A stretch of 64,000 nucleotides of DNA from NCBI GenBank assembly GCA_052174475.1, contig JBQMRO010000029.1:186001-250000 (forward strand), written 5' to 3'. Numbering within the stretch: position 1 is the stretch's first letter; each line of letters starts with the position of its first letter. Under the pieces are notes generated by a model that ran no database searches, had not been told where the DNA came from, and saw only the letters and a program-made list of their open reading frames with translations. Source of the DNA: Arsenophonus sp052174475. Its GTDB lineage: Bacteria > Pseudomonadota > Gammaproteobacteria > Enterobacterales > Enterobacteriaceae. Shown piece after piece: positions 10,058 through 20,350 of this stretch. The position numbers and the translations under genes are program-made.

Positions 10058-11690
10058 AATAAATACAAAAAGATAGGCTGTAAAGCCAGAATTTTAATTC
10101 TGCTCAAAAGATTGAAGTCACTCAATATTAATATGTTTAGCTGTGCAATCAGGAATTATGCCAATCATTATTGGATAATAAAATTCCATTGTACTCTATG
10201 AAAGATAGAGTTATGTTTATTCTGGTGTTATGGAGTTTTAGAGATGATAGCTGTATATCCTGCTGATTGATTTCGTGAATGACTTCGACAACAAAAATGA
10301 TATCCTATCAAAATCCTACCCTTACAGTGATCTGTAAGGGAATATTATTCTGATCATTTGTATAAACCCATTCGTAATGATGATAGGGCAGTTTATAGAT
10401 ACCTGCGCCTGAACCGCACTCTCAACAATATGCTGCAACATGCTCAACGTTACCTTATCAACGAGGTTTTAAGCTATTGATTATAACGGTTATTTGCTGC
10501 GGCGAATTTAATATAGACAAGTATTGATAATGTTGAGATTAAAAGTCCCTAATATCAAGAATTGCATCGAAAACGGAATGTTACCTTAATAGCTTAGTTC
10601 TGCTCTATTTGAAGCCTATAAAAAAAGCGAATAAGATTTTCTACCATGGATTTTGTACCTGTAAGAAAGGAGGTATTATCCACCAGTAATTTTTACGAAG
10701 CTTTGAGCCGCTTCTCAGCAAAAGCACATAGTTCCTCTGTTAAGTATCATCAGAAAACTGAAACAGCAATGACTTAAAGAATGCAGGAAATAGTAGCTCT
10801 GTGATTTAAGTAATATGCGTTATGTTTATTTTTTAGTTGAAGAGGGATATACCGTTTTATTAGGAGGAACTGGTTGTCTTTGTCTGTTGCCATTATTGAC
10901 GTCACTGCACATGAATGTAAGGAGTTCATTGCGATCGAAAATAGTTATTTATAATTAAGAAGAGCAAACTGAGTCCCATTTTTTAATGGACTGCGAGCAA
11001 GTGCTTAAGCATATCTTCTATGATTGCTACGGAATACGGTGTTTTATTTTTTTAGAATGGAAAAGACACTACAAGGAGCGCATCACTAACGTTATTTAGT
11101 GCATAAAACAGCATTTGGTGCTAAATTATTGCAAAAAAGGCATTTAACCGAATGTTAAGGCTTAAGCTCTTGTCATGAGCTGAGATTAGCAGAGAGATAG
11201 ACATAATGCCACTAATACAGTTAGATTCTTATTAGAAAGGTTTTTTAGCGATGCATCTCTGTAGCGATGAAAAACTGGAGAAAGATCGAGAAGACTGGTT
11301 GACATTCTACGACTTCCAATCAGCCTACTCTATATGGGGGTTACTAAGAGTGTCCTCCATTTTCCGTCAATAATAACAACCCAATCCGATTGAATCAGCT
11401 TTTCTAACAGAAAGCTTATGAATCTGACGTGCTAAGTACTGTAGTTTAAGAAAGTCAACACTTTGAATGATATTTAAAGTTGCTCCAGTTTTCTCCAAAA
11501 AATTTGAAGTGGCTAATAGGATTTGCCATACTGATTCTAGTGGTAACAACATTAAATTTAATGATGGAGAATATATTAATGAAGCAGTGGAGTTGAACTT
11601 AACATAACCGCTATACACTTAGATTTTCTAATAACTCATAAAATATTAGTTAAAAGTTAAACCTGAATTATTCAAAATACCATACTATTT
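10058..11690 (+). mobile_element. Unclassified repeated element, copy b, split by an IS256 copy
   Basis: The stretch 10,060-10,207 aligns with 52,240-52,390 (shared words include TTTTAATTCTGCTCAA and CTATGAAAGAT). The element resumes after the IS256 copy at about 11,650 with GTTAAACCTGAATTATTCAAA, matching 52,397. It is the same element as copies a (4.1-6.3 kb) and c (52 kb). Homology fades after about 11,690. Confidence 0.55.
10208..11637 (+). mobile_element. Degenerate IS256-family copy 2 with both ends visible
   Basis: This 1430-bp copy begins GAGTTATG and ends AATAACTC, the clearest terminal inverted repeats in the window. Read on the plus strand, it still spells IS256 transposase fragments, for example RNGYL/YTGIGDVEIK-like words, DFHEAL-like words, and near the end TNPIES-like, KLISQ-like and KDGE-like words. 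All are separated by stops and frameshifts. It is inserted in the unclassified element, so it is younger than that element. Confidence 0.85.
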
Positions 11691-12436
11691 TCCGGGATCT
11701 AGGAATTAACTCCAGGACTAGCAAAAATACAATTTATTGTTTTAATTTATAAAAATTATTATAAGAATTCAATTACTAAAAATAGTATTGAAAAAAATCT
11801 ACTTTGTATATTTTTATCTTAACTATTTGTTTCAAATAAGGTGCTCAGAACAAATGCCATATCGCAATCAGGTAGCATATTTCAAATTCAAGAGTTTTTA
11901 ACATTTTATTATCAACTAATAAAATATTTATTTTATGAAAATCAAGATGAATAAATATTTTTTACTAGTTTTAAGTTTTTGTGCATGTTAAAAGAATTAA
12001 TGTAAACTTATCTAAGTAGGTGATAAGTTACGTGAGTTAATAATGCTATCAGTAGCAAACTAAATACTGATGAGTTGAAGTGAGTAACTAGATAATAGAT
12101 ATGAATGTAATAATGCGAGTATGTGATTTAATAGTTGATATAATTTAAGGAAAAAAATAGAGTTTATCAGTAACTACTTTATCTTCAATTTATTCTAATA
12201 GTTACCGAATAACTATTGGGTTCAAAAACATATTTATAGTAGCAACAAACTAAGTAAGTTAGCGTAATATTTTTATGCTTATTTTTCTGCAAAACGGATA
12301 TTAAATTTAATATTTTTAATTGCTTCAACAAGAAATCTTCTACAAAGATGGTCTCTATAATGCTTTAAGTCGGAATTTATTATGTGTTATTTTTGCTGGA
12401 TGTTTTTGTAAAATTACCATGATAAGTATTTCTTTT
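11691..12436. other. Non-coding AT-rich DNA before lpoB
   Basis: Very AT-rich, with stops in all frames. In E. coli thiK and nagZ would be here. I tested the minus-strand translation near 12,300-12,430 against ThiK and saw no convincing match. Confidence 0.5.
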
Positions 12437-13006
12437 TTATTCAATACGATTTGATCCTGACCAGATGATCTCACCCGTTTGTGTTGCCATTAATTGCATT
12501 TTAATTTCACTTTGTTGTTGATTACTAGAAATCACCGAATATAAGACATAATCAGCTTGCACATAACGCGCTAATCCTATGGATTTACTTCGTGTAACTA
12601 AACTGTCTTCTTGGGATAAACCCAGCGCTTTACGTGCATTTATCACTACATCTTGTGGAACTAATTTAAATACATGTTGGTTATTGACTGCATCAATAAT
12701 AGCATCGATCGATTGAATCGATATATTGGTATTATTTTTGATTGAATCAATCAATAAAACCTTGCCTGATTCAACCCCCTTCGCTTGTACCAGTTGATTG
12801 GCTAAAGGAATAATTGCTGTTAACCAATTAACTGTTTTTATTTTTGGTAGTTGCGGTACAGTATTATCTGGAGATGTTGATATTATTGATTGCCCGCTAG
12901 GTTTAGCGGGCTTGATTGTAATGAGTGGTACCTGTTTTTTACTTGTTATCGATGAACAACCAACTAATGTAAATGTTACAACCATAAGTTGAAAAATACG
13001 TCTCAT
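12437..13006 (-). CDS. lpoB: Penicillin-binding protein activator LpoB
   Basis: LpoB is an outer-membrane lipoprotein that reaches through the periplasm to activate the peptidoglycan synthase PBP1b. It has 189 residues (E. coli 213). A signal peptide ends in lipobox LVGC with the lipidated Cys at 17. The disordered proline-rich stalk is shortened, which accounts for the size difference. The globular C-terminal domain is conserved (GKVLLIDSIKNNTN, DSLVTRSKSIGLAR, YVLYSV, QTGEIIWSG). The start has a good ribosome site, AGGAGAAGAG. It normally sits beside ycfL and hinT; here ycfL is gone and hinT lies directly upstream. Its retention implies a functional mrcB elsewhere. Confidence 0.94.
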   Translation of the reverse strand: MRRIFQLMVVTFTLVGCSSITSKKQVPLITIKPAKPSGQSIISTSPDNTVPQLPKIKTVNWLTAIIPLANQLVQAKGVESGKVLLIDSIKNNTNISIQSIDAIIDAVNNQHVFKLVPQDVVINARKALGLSQEDSLVTRSKSIGLARYVQADYVLYSVISSNQQQSEIKMQLMATQTGEIIWSGSNRIE

Positions 13007-13164
13007 TTACTCTTCTCCTATATACCTTAAATTGCAAGGTAAACTGAACAATAAAAATCTGAGGTTAAACATCAATTTAAATTATTTAATAATTAAATTT
13101 TAACCAAAAACTACTTTTATCTTTTTTAATGCTAAACCTATGAAATAGCAGTTTAAAAATTTAT

Positions 13165-13524
13165 CTATTCTTTTTTTGCTGTTAACAACGCCCCTAAAGG
13201 ATGACCTCCCAGTAAATGGATATGAATATGAAAAATTTCTTGACCGGAATGTTGGTTACAATTCATAATTAAACGATAGCCATCATCAGCAATGTTTTCT
13301 TGCTTTGCTATTTTTGCTGCTACCGTAATCATATGTCCTAAAGTTTGTTCATGCTCAGGTTTTGCGTCATTTATGGTTGAAATAAAAATATTAGGAATAA
13401 TTAAAATATGGACGGGTGCCTGTGGTTCTTTATCCCTAAAAGCCGTCACTAAATTATCCTGATAAACAATATCAGCAAAAATTTCGCCTCGTATAATTTT
13501 ACTAAAAATTGTTTCTGCTGTCAT
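13165..13524 (-). CDS. hinT: HIT-family purine nucleoside phosphoramidase HinT
   Basis: HinT hydrolyses adenosine phosphoramidates and lysyl-adenylate. I chose the ATG at 13,524, giving MTAETIFSKIIRGE and 119 residues, the same length as the E. coli protein. The frame is open upstream to 13,557, but those 11 residues have no counterpart. The histidine triad IFHIHIHLLGG is near residue 100. Conserved segments ILIIPNI and DDGYRLIMNCN are present. It lies 38 bp downstream of ycfH on the same strand and is probably cotranscribed with it, because fhuE and ptsG, which separate them in E. coli, have been deleted. Confidence 0.95.
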   Translation of the reverse strand: MTAETIFSKIIRGEIFADIVYQDNLVTAFRDKEPQAPVHILIIPNIFISTINDAKPEHEQTLGHMITVAAKIAKQENIADDGYRLIMNCNQHSGQEIFHIHIHLLGGHPLGALLTAKKE

Positions 13525-13562
13525 AATTTCATTATTTAAATCTTTTTTAAAATGCAAGCTGT

Positions 13563-14348
13563 TTAATCATGTTTAATGGTTAAATGAAAAAGATCGCAAA
13601 AATTTTGCGTGGTAACTTCTGCAAGTTCTTGAACATTAATACCTTTTATTTTAGCTAAAAATTGTGCTATATATTTTAGATAAGCAGGTTGATTTTCTTT
13701 GCCGCGATGGGGGACAGGAGATAGATAAGGAGAGTCAGTTTCAATTAAGATACGATCTAATGGTACTATACGTGCAACCTGGCGGATCTGTTCAGCATTA
13801 TGAAATGTCAGTATACCGGAAAATGAGATATAAAGCCCTAAATCTAATAATATTTTAACCATCTGCTTATCCTCCGTAAAACAGTGTAAAACCCCACCGC
13901 AATCACCAACTTGTTCTTCTTTTAATATGCTTAAAGTGTCTTGTTTAGCTTCTCGGCTATGAATAATAACAGGTTTATTTAATTGACAACTTATACGAAT
14001 ATGTTGGCGAAAAGATGCTTGTTGCAATTTAACATTCTCAATTTGGTAGTGATAATCCAAACCAGTTTCACCTAATGCAACAACTTCGCTGCCTGAGGCT
14101 AGACATACAAGTTCATCAAAATTATAACTTTGATTAAGGTTAATCGGATGAATACCACATGAAAAGGCTACATTTTTGCGCAGACCAACCTGCTTTTTCA
14201 TGCTAATAAAGCCTGGTAGCGTTGTTGCGACAGCAAGAATATATTTTACTTCATTATCCGCCGCTTTTGCGATAACATCATCGATATCTTTATGTTTATT
14301 CTTATAATCTAAACAATTTAGATGACAGTGTGAATCAACTAAAAACAT
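13563..14348 (-). CDS. ycfH: TatD-family metal-dependent hydrolase YcfH
   Basis: This is a TatD-family hydrolase with an amidohydrolase-type TIM barrel, a putative deoxyribonuclease. It has 261 residues (E. coli YcfH 265). Metal ligands are visible in order: FLVDSHCHLN at the N-terminus (His-x-His), LGETGLDYH near residue 93 (Glu), VIHSREA near 128 (His), LHCFTED near 153 (His), and ILIETDSPYLSP near 202 (Asp). It follows holB with a 15-bp gap in the tmk-holB-ycfH order typical of enterobacteria. The physiological substrate of the family is not settled. Confidence 0.94.
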   Translation of the reverse strand: MFLVDSHCHLNCLDYKNKHKDIDDVIAKAADNEVKYILAVATTLPGFISMKKQVGLRKNVAFSCGIHPINLNQSYNFDELVCLASGSEVVALGETGLDYHYQIENVKLQQASFRQHIRISCQLNKPVIIHSREAKQDTLSILKEEQVGDCGGVLHCFTEDKQMVKILLDLGLYISFSGILTFHNAEQIRQVARIVPLDRILIETDSPYLSPVPHRGKENQPAYLKYIAQFLAKIKGINVQELAEVTTQNFCDLFHLTIKHD

Positions 14349-14363
14349 AATAAACTCTTTTAA

Positions 14364-15350
14364 CTATGGTAATTTAAGTACGTTTTGCCATTTAATTAAC
14401 TGAGATGTTAATCGTAATTCCTGATTCAATCCTATGATTGACATTAATTGATGACGGCAATTTTTCCATTCAGTAGCGCTTTTTAATAAGGCGTCAACAG
14501 AGTTGATAGTGGCTAATTTAGTAATTAATGATAATTGATCTTGATTAATACAATAATTACCTGCTTGCTGTTGATATTTTACTGCATCCAACAATAGGCT
14601 TATCAGCCAGCTAATCCGATAGCTAGCGTCTGGTTTGTTTAATTCAGGTAACCAATTTAAAACTGTATTAGTTGATAAATATTGCATTAATGATTGGCAA
14701 AATTGCTTTCTTTTTAGCCAATTATCTGACTGTAACAGTGTTAAAGCAGCAATAGGCGCCCCTGCATTCAATTTTATTGCTGTTTTAATATCAGCTAACG
14801 CTAGCGATATTTTTTGTTTTTGTAACCAAGAAATTGCGTACCTTTGCTCTGGCACTGAAAGGTAATAATAAAAACATCGACTACGTAACGTAGCTAGCAA
14901 TGCAGCTGGATCGCAGCATTCTAAAAAAAAATAGGTATTGTCTGTCGGTTCTTCTAAAGTTTTCAATAATGCGTTGCTAGCCGATTCTGTTAGTGCTTCA
15001 ACCTCAGAAAACCAAATAACTTTCGGCCAACTTTGCTGTGTATGGTTAACTAAAACCTCAGTTAACCAACGAATATTTTCAATACGTATTGTATTTTTAC
15101 CCTTCTCAGCGGTAATTTTATGCCAATCTGGATGTGTTCCAGCTCTCATCAGTTGACAGCTACGACAATCCCCACAGCTTTTCATATCTACTGGCTGTTG
15201 GCACATTAGCCAACGGCTAATGGCATAAATGAGTGAACCACTTCCCATTCCAGCATTAGAATGTAATAGTAATGCATGATGTCCTTGACTCTTCTGATGA
15301 AGAGCAATTATCTGTCTATATGCATAATTTAACCATGGATACCAGTTCAT
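14364..15350 (-). CDS. holB: DNA polymerase III subunit delta'
   Basis: HolB is the delta' subunit of the clamp loader that places the beta clamp on primed DNA. It has 328 residues (E. coli 334). It begins MNWYPWLNYAYRQI as expected. The degenerate P-loop region lies near residue 32, followed by the four-Cys zinc module (CQQPVDMKSCGDCRSCQLM) near residues 49-67. The SRC-type motif LLATLRSRCFYYYL lies near 151-164, next to the conserved LLKTLEEP at 127. It abuts tmk with no gap (tmk stop 15,351). This implies translation from one message. No defects are visible. Confidence 0.95.
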   Translation of the reverse strand: MNWYPWLNYAYRQIIALHQKSQGHHALLLHSNAGMGSGSLIYAISRWLMCQQPVDMKSCGDCRSCQLMRAGTHPDWHKITAEKGKNTIRIENIRWLTEVLVNHTQQSWPKVIWFSEVEALTESASNALLKTLEEPTDNTYFFLECCDPAALLATLRSRCFYYYLSVPEQRYAISWLQKQKISLALADIKTAIKLNAGAPIAALTLLQSDNWLKRKQFCQSLMQYLSTNTVLNWLPELNKPDASYRISWLISLLLDAVKYQQQAGNYCINQDQLSLITKLATINSVDALLKSATEWKNCRHQLMSIIGLNQELRLTSQLIKWQNVLKLP

Positions 15351-15986
15351 TCACTTGCCTTTAGCTGCTAACCAATTTAATAATGTTTGGCAAATGATTT
15401 TTTGCATCTCTTTTAGAGATTGGTTAGCATCAATTGTGATAATTGTGTTATCTTCTCTTGCTAACTCAAGATAACGCTGACGAGTTCGTTTAAAAAAATC
15501 CAATGACTCTTTTTCAATCCGATCTAGTTTACTACGCCCCCGTGCTCGTTGCAAGCCAAGATCGGGTTCTATATCAAGATATAATGTTAGATCAGGTCGA
15601 AAATCATCCAATATAGTATTGCGTAATACTTTCATTAATTCAACGGAAAGCCCACGTCCTCCGCCTTGATATGCTTGTGATGAGAGATCATGGCGATCAC
15701 CAATGACCCATCTTCCCTTCGCAATAGCAGGTTTGATAACATTTTCAATTAATTGAATACGCGCAGCATAAAGCATTAATAGTTCTGCTTTATCGGTGAT
15801 TTTTTCCTTGCCAATACCATGCTTAATTAATTGACGCAATTTTTCTGCTAATAGGGTTCCGCCTGGCTCACGAGTAAAATCAATCTCAGTTATTCCTACT
15901 TTAGTGAGTGTTTTTACAATTGTTTTTATCGCAGTAGTTTTTCCTGCACCTTCAAGGCCTTCAATAACTATATAACAATTTTTCAT
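15351..15986 (-). CDS. tmk: Thymidylate kinase
   Basis: Tmk phosphorylates dTMP to dTDP. It has 211 residues (E. coli 213). P-loop GLEGAGKTTAI is at residues 9-19, the DR motif appears as GDRHDLSSQAYQGGGRG near 93, and the lid region carries LQRARGRSKLDRIE near 143, including Arg residues typical of the E. coli-type lid. The start overlaps the mltG stop by 4 nt (ATGA), the same coupled arrangement as yceG-tmk in E. coli. Confidence 0.96.
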   Translation of the reverse strand: MKNCYIVIEGLEGAGKTTAIKTIVKTLTKVGITEIDFTREPGGTLLAEKLRQLIKHGIGKEKITDKAELLMLYAARIQLIENVIKPAIAKGRWVIGDRHDLSSQAYQGGGRGLSVELMKVLRNTILDDFRPDLTLYLDIEPDLGLQRARGRSKLDRIEKESLDFFKRTRQRYLELAREDNTIITIDANQSLKEMQKIICQTLLNWLAAKGK

Positions 15987-16993
15987 TCATTTTTATCTTT
16001 TGTCTGACGATAATGTTTAACTGCTTGATTATGATCATTAAAATTAGTAGTAAAAGTATGCCCACCATTACCTGTTGCAACAAAATAAAAATAGTCGGTT
16101 TTATCAGGATGAGCCGCAGCTTTAATTGAAGCTCTGCTAGGCATAGCAATTGGGGAAGGTGGCAAACCAACAATTAAATAAGTGTTATAAGGGCTTAGCT
16201 TGTCTATATCATTACGATATAGCATTCCACGGTATTTATCACCTAAACCATATATAACAGTAGGATCTGTTTGTAACCGCATTTTTTTCTTTAATCGATT
16301 AATAAATACCGATGCTACTTTAGCTCTCTCTATATTAATGCCAGTTTCTTTTTCAATAATTGAAGCCATAATTAACATTTCATATGGCGTTTTATACGGT
16401 AAATTTGACGCCCGTTCTTGCCATTCATATTTAAGAACTGTCACCATTCTCTGGTGGGCGCGCTTTAATATATCAATATCACTTACTTCTGCTGTATAAT
16501 AGTAAGTGTCTGGATAAAACCATCCTTCTAGTGATTGACCAGAAGGTAACCCTATCTGCTGTGCTAGATTATCGGTAGTCTGCCTTAAATAAGGTGCTTT
16601 ATGTAATACTTTTTCCCAATCTTCGAAACGAGAGCCTTCAATAAACAGCAAGCTAAATTGTGCTTCTTTACCAGCAAAAAATATTTTTAACATTGCCCTC
16701 AATGTTATGCCAGGATTTAATCGATATGTCCCTACTTTAAATTGCGCTAATGATGGTTCTAATCTCAGTAACCATTGAAATTTATCCGGCGATTTTATTA
16801 TTTTCTGTTCTGTTAACAATGATTCTAATCCTGCTCGCCCTGTTCCTACAGGTAAAGTAAAAATTGTTGTTTCATAAATATTAATAGTCGTATCAGCGTA
16901 ATTTTGTATCTGACGATAAAATATATAGAGAATGCAGGCACTCAATATTAATAATAAAATAATCGACCATAATATTCGTCTTGCATACTTCAT
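15983..16993 (-). CDS. mltG: Endolytic murein transglycosylase MltG (YceG)
   Basis: MltG cleaves nascent glycan strands in the periplasm and is thought to terminate their elongation. It has 336 residues (E. coli 340). One N-terminal membrane helix spans about residues 8-28 (LWSIILLLILSACILYIFY). A LysM-like part follows, then the YceG domain. The catalytic Glu sits in ASIIEKETG near residue 218. Substrate-site segments LQTDPTVIYGLG and PYNTYLIVGLPPSPIAMPS are conserved. It heads the mltG-tmk-holB-ycfH-hinT unit with pabC 46 bp upstream. Confidence 0.95.
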   Translation of the reverse strand: MKYARRILWSIILLLILSACILYIFYRQIQNYADTTINIYETTIFTLPVGTGRAGLESLLTEQKIIKSPDKFQWLLRLEPSLAQFKVGTYRLNPGITLRAMLKIFFAGKEAQFSLLFIEGSRFEDWEKVLHKAPYLRQTTDNLAQQIGLPSGQSLEGWFYPDTYYYTAEVSDIDILKRAHQRMVTVLKYEWQERASNLPYKTPYEMLIMASIIEKETGINIERAKVASVFINRLKKKMRLQTDPTVIYGLGDKYRGMLYRNDIDKLSPYNTYLIVGLPPSPIAMPSRASIKAAAHPDKTDYFYFVATGNGGHTFTTNFNDHNQAVKHYRQTKDKNE

Positions 16994-17039
16994 TTAATAC
17001 TAATATTCCTAATATTACATTATAAAAATTAATCTAATA

Positions 17040-17876
17040 TTAATTTAACCTAAAACAATGTGGCAAAAGAAAATTGAATAATTCACGCGAATAATAATGC
17101 AATACGGATTGCTTTGTCTGAGTTAAAATACGATTAATTGATAATATGGGCATTAAAGAATTAGTAATGATCACCTCATCGCTATACGTCAATATATTAA
17201 GGTTAGCGCTGATATAAAAAAGTTCATAATCAGTATCAGATAAACTCGTAATAACCTGTTTGCGCATTACACCTTCAACACCAGCATGATTTAAATTTGG
17301 TGTATAAATTTCTTTTCCTTTACGTAAAAAAATATTCCCTGCACAGCATCCAATCAATATGCCATTAGTATCCGTCACAATAGCTTCATCAACATTCAAT
17401 GATGTAATTTGTTGTTTTATCAGTATTTGCTCTAAGCGATTTAAATGTTTAATTCCAGCCAAATAACAGTTGTTATTTACAGGTATTTTACTTATTATTA
17501 AATCAATACCTGTTTGCTGTTGTTTTAAATAAATAACTGGATAATCAGTTAATAAAATAATAACGGTTGCTTTGTTGAGGTTAGCTATACTATACCCTTG
17601 TCCACTTTCACCACGACTAATGATAACTTTAATAACCGCTAAATCTTTTTTATTAAATTGCGCTATCTGATTTATATCAGTAGCTAATTTTTGCCAATCT
17701 GGGGTAGGTAAAAGTAATTGTTTAACTCCTTTTTGTAAGCGAGAAAGGTGATAGGCCAATAAGGCTGGCTGATGTTCAACCACACGGATTGTTGTAAAAC
17801 ATCCATCACCAAATTGAACAGCTCTATCCATTACAGAAATATTATTTCGCTGTTCACCATTAATCCAACATATCAT
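17040..17876 (-). CDS. pabC: Aminodeoxychorismate lyase
   Basis: PabC is a PLP enzyme of fold type IV that converts 4-amino-4-deoxychorismate to 4-aminobenzoate and pyruvate for folate synthesis. It has 278 residues (E. coli 269). The PLP Lys is in AGIKHLNRLEQ near residue 142-152. The phosphate-binding turn and RAVQFGDGCFTTIRV near residue 18 are also conserved. It is more divergent than its neighbours but fully open. In enterobacteria it lies between fabF and mltG; here fabF is missing and about 4.8 kb of decayed IS DNA separates pabC from acpP. Confidence 0.92.
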   Translation of the reverse strand: MICWINGEQRNNISVMDRAVQFGDGCFTTIRVVEHQPALLAYHLSRLQKGVKQLLLPTPDWQKLATDINQIAQFNKKDLAVIKVIISRGESGQGYSIANLNKATVIILLTDYPVIYLKQQQTGIDLIISKIPVNNNCYLAGIKHLNRLEQILIKQQITSLNVDEAIVTDTNGILIGCCAGNIFLRKGKEIYTPNLNHAGVEGVMRKQVITSLSDTDYELFYISANLNILTYSDEVIITNSLMPILSINRILTQTKQSVLHYYSRELFNFLLPHCFRLN

Positions 17877-18103
17877 AGCGTTAACTTTTTATTCAAATTG
17901 AATATCTACAATTTATTCCAATAGTTTATTGGAAATTCACTATTATTATCAATAAAACCTTCAATCTTAATTTAAATTGAGGGTTCTTTATAAAGAAGCA
18001 TGAATTAATTAACTTTACAAAAACTATCAAATCATTTGTACTGTTAAAGTTAAAATAACTGTATAATATATATTATATGTTTTCAACTCTACATCACTTT
18101 TCA
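17877..18103. other. Upstream of pabC: AT-rich spacer, no fabF relic
   Basis: About 227 bp with no coding remnant. It must hold the promoter now driving pabC-mltG-tmk-holB, as the native fab-operon readthrough is cut off by IS DNA. I looked for the KAS II motifs expected from fabF (for example DTACATS, HGTST) and found none here or up to 22,650. Confidence 0.45.
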
Positions 18104-19513
18104 GAGATTATTAAAGTAAATCTGGTGTATAGTGGCCAGGTTATATTCTACTTTGATAATTGATAAATCTATTCTCTATTCTTAAACTGGACTTTATTAC
18201 TACTAAGAATCAGAAGATCAAATCCTCTTAACCGCGCGGATTCAGCTTTTCTGAGCAGATGAAAAAAGCTCAAATATCATTGAAATGGTTATTTTCTTGA
18301 ACCACAGTGCTTCGTGAATTTGCTTCATAGTCTCACTCACTGTTGCAAGAGCCGATTCAATTAGATTTTTTATTCTTATTGATTTTCAGTGTGCTGACGG
18401 GAAATTATAGAGCGCTAACTGTTCTTCTTGATCTTTCTTTATCTTCTTCATTGCTGGAAGAAGATTGCTGAAACCATTTCCAAGAAAGCGTTAAAGGTTT
18501 TGTTAGTGGCATATCACGACTCCTCTCTACTAGCAAGAGATTCCAAATCTTACCCTTAACTTTCGGTGTTGAATGCTTTTTTGGAATAAAGGCAGTATAT
18601 TAGCTGTTTTGTATACCACACAGCATTTATACTGCTTATCTAAGAATATCTTTGCCATTGTATTCTAAGATTAAGGACTACTCCATTCACTCTAAAAAAT
18701 CTGGAAAATATAGTTAAACCACGCGCTCGTAGTCTATTGAAAAGTTCAGTCCAGTTCGCTTATGGCTCTTGATAAGAATCTTAAATTGCAATAAGCTCCC
18801 TAGCATCTATGCACAGTAACGCCGATACTAAGCAGCATGCAAAGGTGATCAGATTGCCTGACAGGACAGTATATGTCCTTCAGTTAAGAAATAAACATAA
18901 CGCGTATCGTTTAAAATTACACAGCCACCACATTGCCTGTACTCTTTAAGCCATTCTTGTTTCAGTCTGCTTATGGCGCTTGGCAAGAGAGACTACGTAC
19001 TTTTTCATAGAAAATCGCCACAAGAACTTTGTGAAAACCACGGGTGAAGATGTTTTACAGGTACAAATAATGGATAGTAACTTTTTGACGATTTTTCCCG
19101 TTTCAAATAATTCGGTATCAAGGAGCTGTTGAAATATACTCCGTTGCTGCTTGAATCCCTTTTAACCTTAGGCACCTTAATCTCAATATGCTAATACCAG
19201 TCTGTATAATTCGCTGCGACAATTAACCATTACGGTTGACGGGTATGGCATAACCCGTTGACAAGGCGGCATTTAACACATTGTTTTAGTCATGGTTTCA
19301 AGATACGTCGTAACAGCGGTGCCTATCAGCTACTTAGCTCAATTACCAATGAATTCATACAAGAAAGTAACAGATAATATCTAGTTTTACGGATTGCTTA
19401 GTAGCTTAAATTTTCATGGCATATAATCTCTCTGATATTGAAATCATTCACGAGATCAATCAAATTGAATACGCCATCATCTCTGAAAGCCAGTACACTA
19501 AAAAAGCATAATT
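18104..19513 (-). mobile_element. Degenerate IS256-family copy 3
   Basis: Full-length copy (about 1.41 kb) on the minus strand, from GAGATTATT at the left to GCATAATT at the right, aligning with the other copies throughout. It carries many stops and small indels. It is one of three mobile relics lying in the position of fabF. Confidence 0.82.
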
Positions 19514-19559
19514 TATTATTCATTAATAAGAGTAAAAATATTTTTGAAAAACATGGTAA

Positions 19560-20350
19560 AAGAATTAACTCCTGTGGATACATGTCGCTCTATCAAGCAA
19601 ATTCTTACCTGAATGAGTTATATCATGGGTGTTTGTCGCTACTGCTACACTTCCCCCCTGAAGTTCTCATAATCGTTTTTTCTGACAAAATTGTAAATCA
19701 AAAGTTTGTAGTTCATATAGTTTTAAAACTAGTGAGAATGGTTAATATAGTAAATTCATATGTTAGTTAACTGAGTCTAGTAAATATTACTTTCACCATG
19801 CCCATTTTCTTTGGCCTTTTTCAGTAATAACTAGCTGATACTCAATGCTCTGTTTCTGACTGCTGGTGCTCTATTCTGTAGTAGAGAGACGCAAATAGGA
19901 TATCGAAATTGGTATCTTGTATACCTTTTGAATACTTATAGTCGACAATTCAATCAGCGATTGCCTATTTATGTCTTCGTCACTTATAGGGGTTTGGATA
20001 TTGAGTATGTTGTATCACGTTGATCTCTTCTTGAAAAAAGAGTAGCTACAAATCTGGCAAGGCGCTATCATCCGATTTCTGTGTCAGAGCTGTAACCTAA
20101 TAAATCTCAATACTCTTATTGGTCTTAGGTATCCGTACCAGAAAGAAATGACGGAGTTATCTAAGGTCACAAATATAGATGTTACTTTTACTTTGATAAA
20201 AATATGAAAGTGGGTGTGTGGGATAGCGTAAATATCTTGGTTCTACTTTAACTCTGATAATTGACCTAAAAACTTCAGAATTACTATGAGGGGGAGGAGG
20301 GGGTTATACATCATTAACATGACTACTAAACTATGTAGTATCAGAAGTAG
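19560..20350 (+). mobile_element. Degenerate IS91-family transposase, copy B (cut by IS256)
   Basis: It aligns with copy A at 8.8-9.6 kb from about 19,790 (GATATCGAAATTGGTATCTT corresponds to GATATCAAAACTGCTATCTT). The YSRQFNQ and RGLDIEY words correspond to the IS91 His-containing core. The copy stops where IS256 copy 4 begins at 20,351, so the C-terminal motifs are missing. The left limit is uncertain. Confidence 0.68.

Noticed and set aside
12798..12992. 64-codon frame opposite lpoB
   Set aside because: Shadow of lpoB on the other strand.
19438..19770. 110-codon plus-strand frame
   Set aside because: Spans the end of IS256 copy 3 and the beginning of the IS91 relic; it is a chance fusion across a mobile-element boundary.
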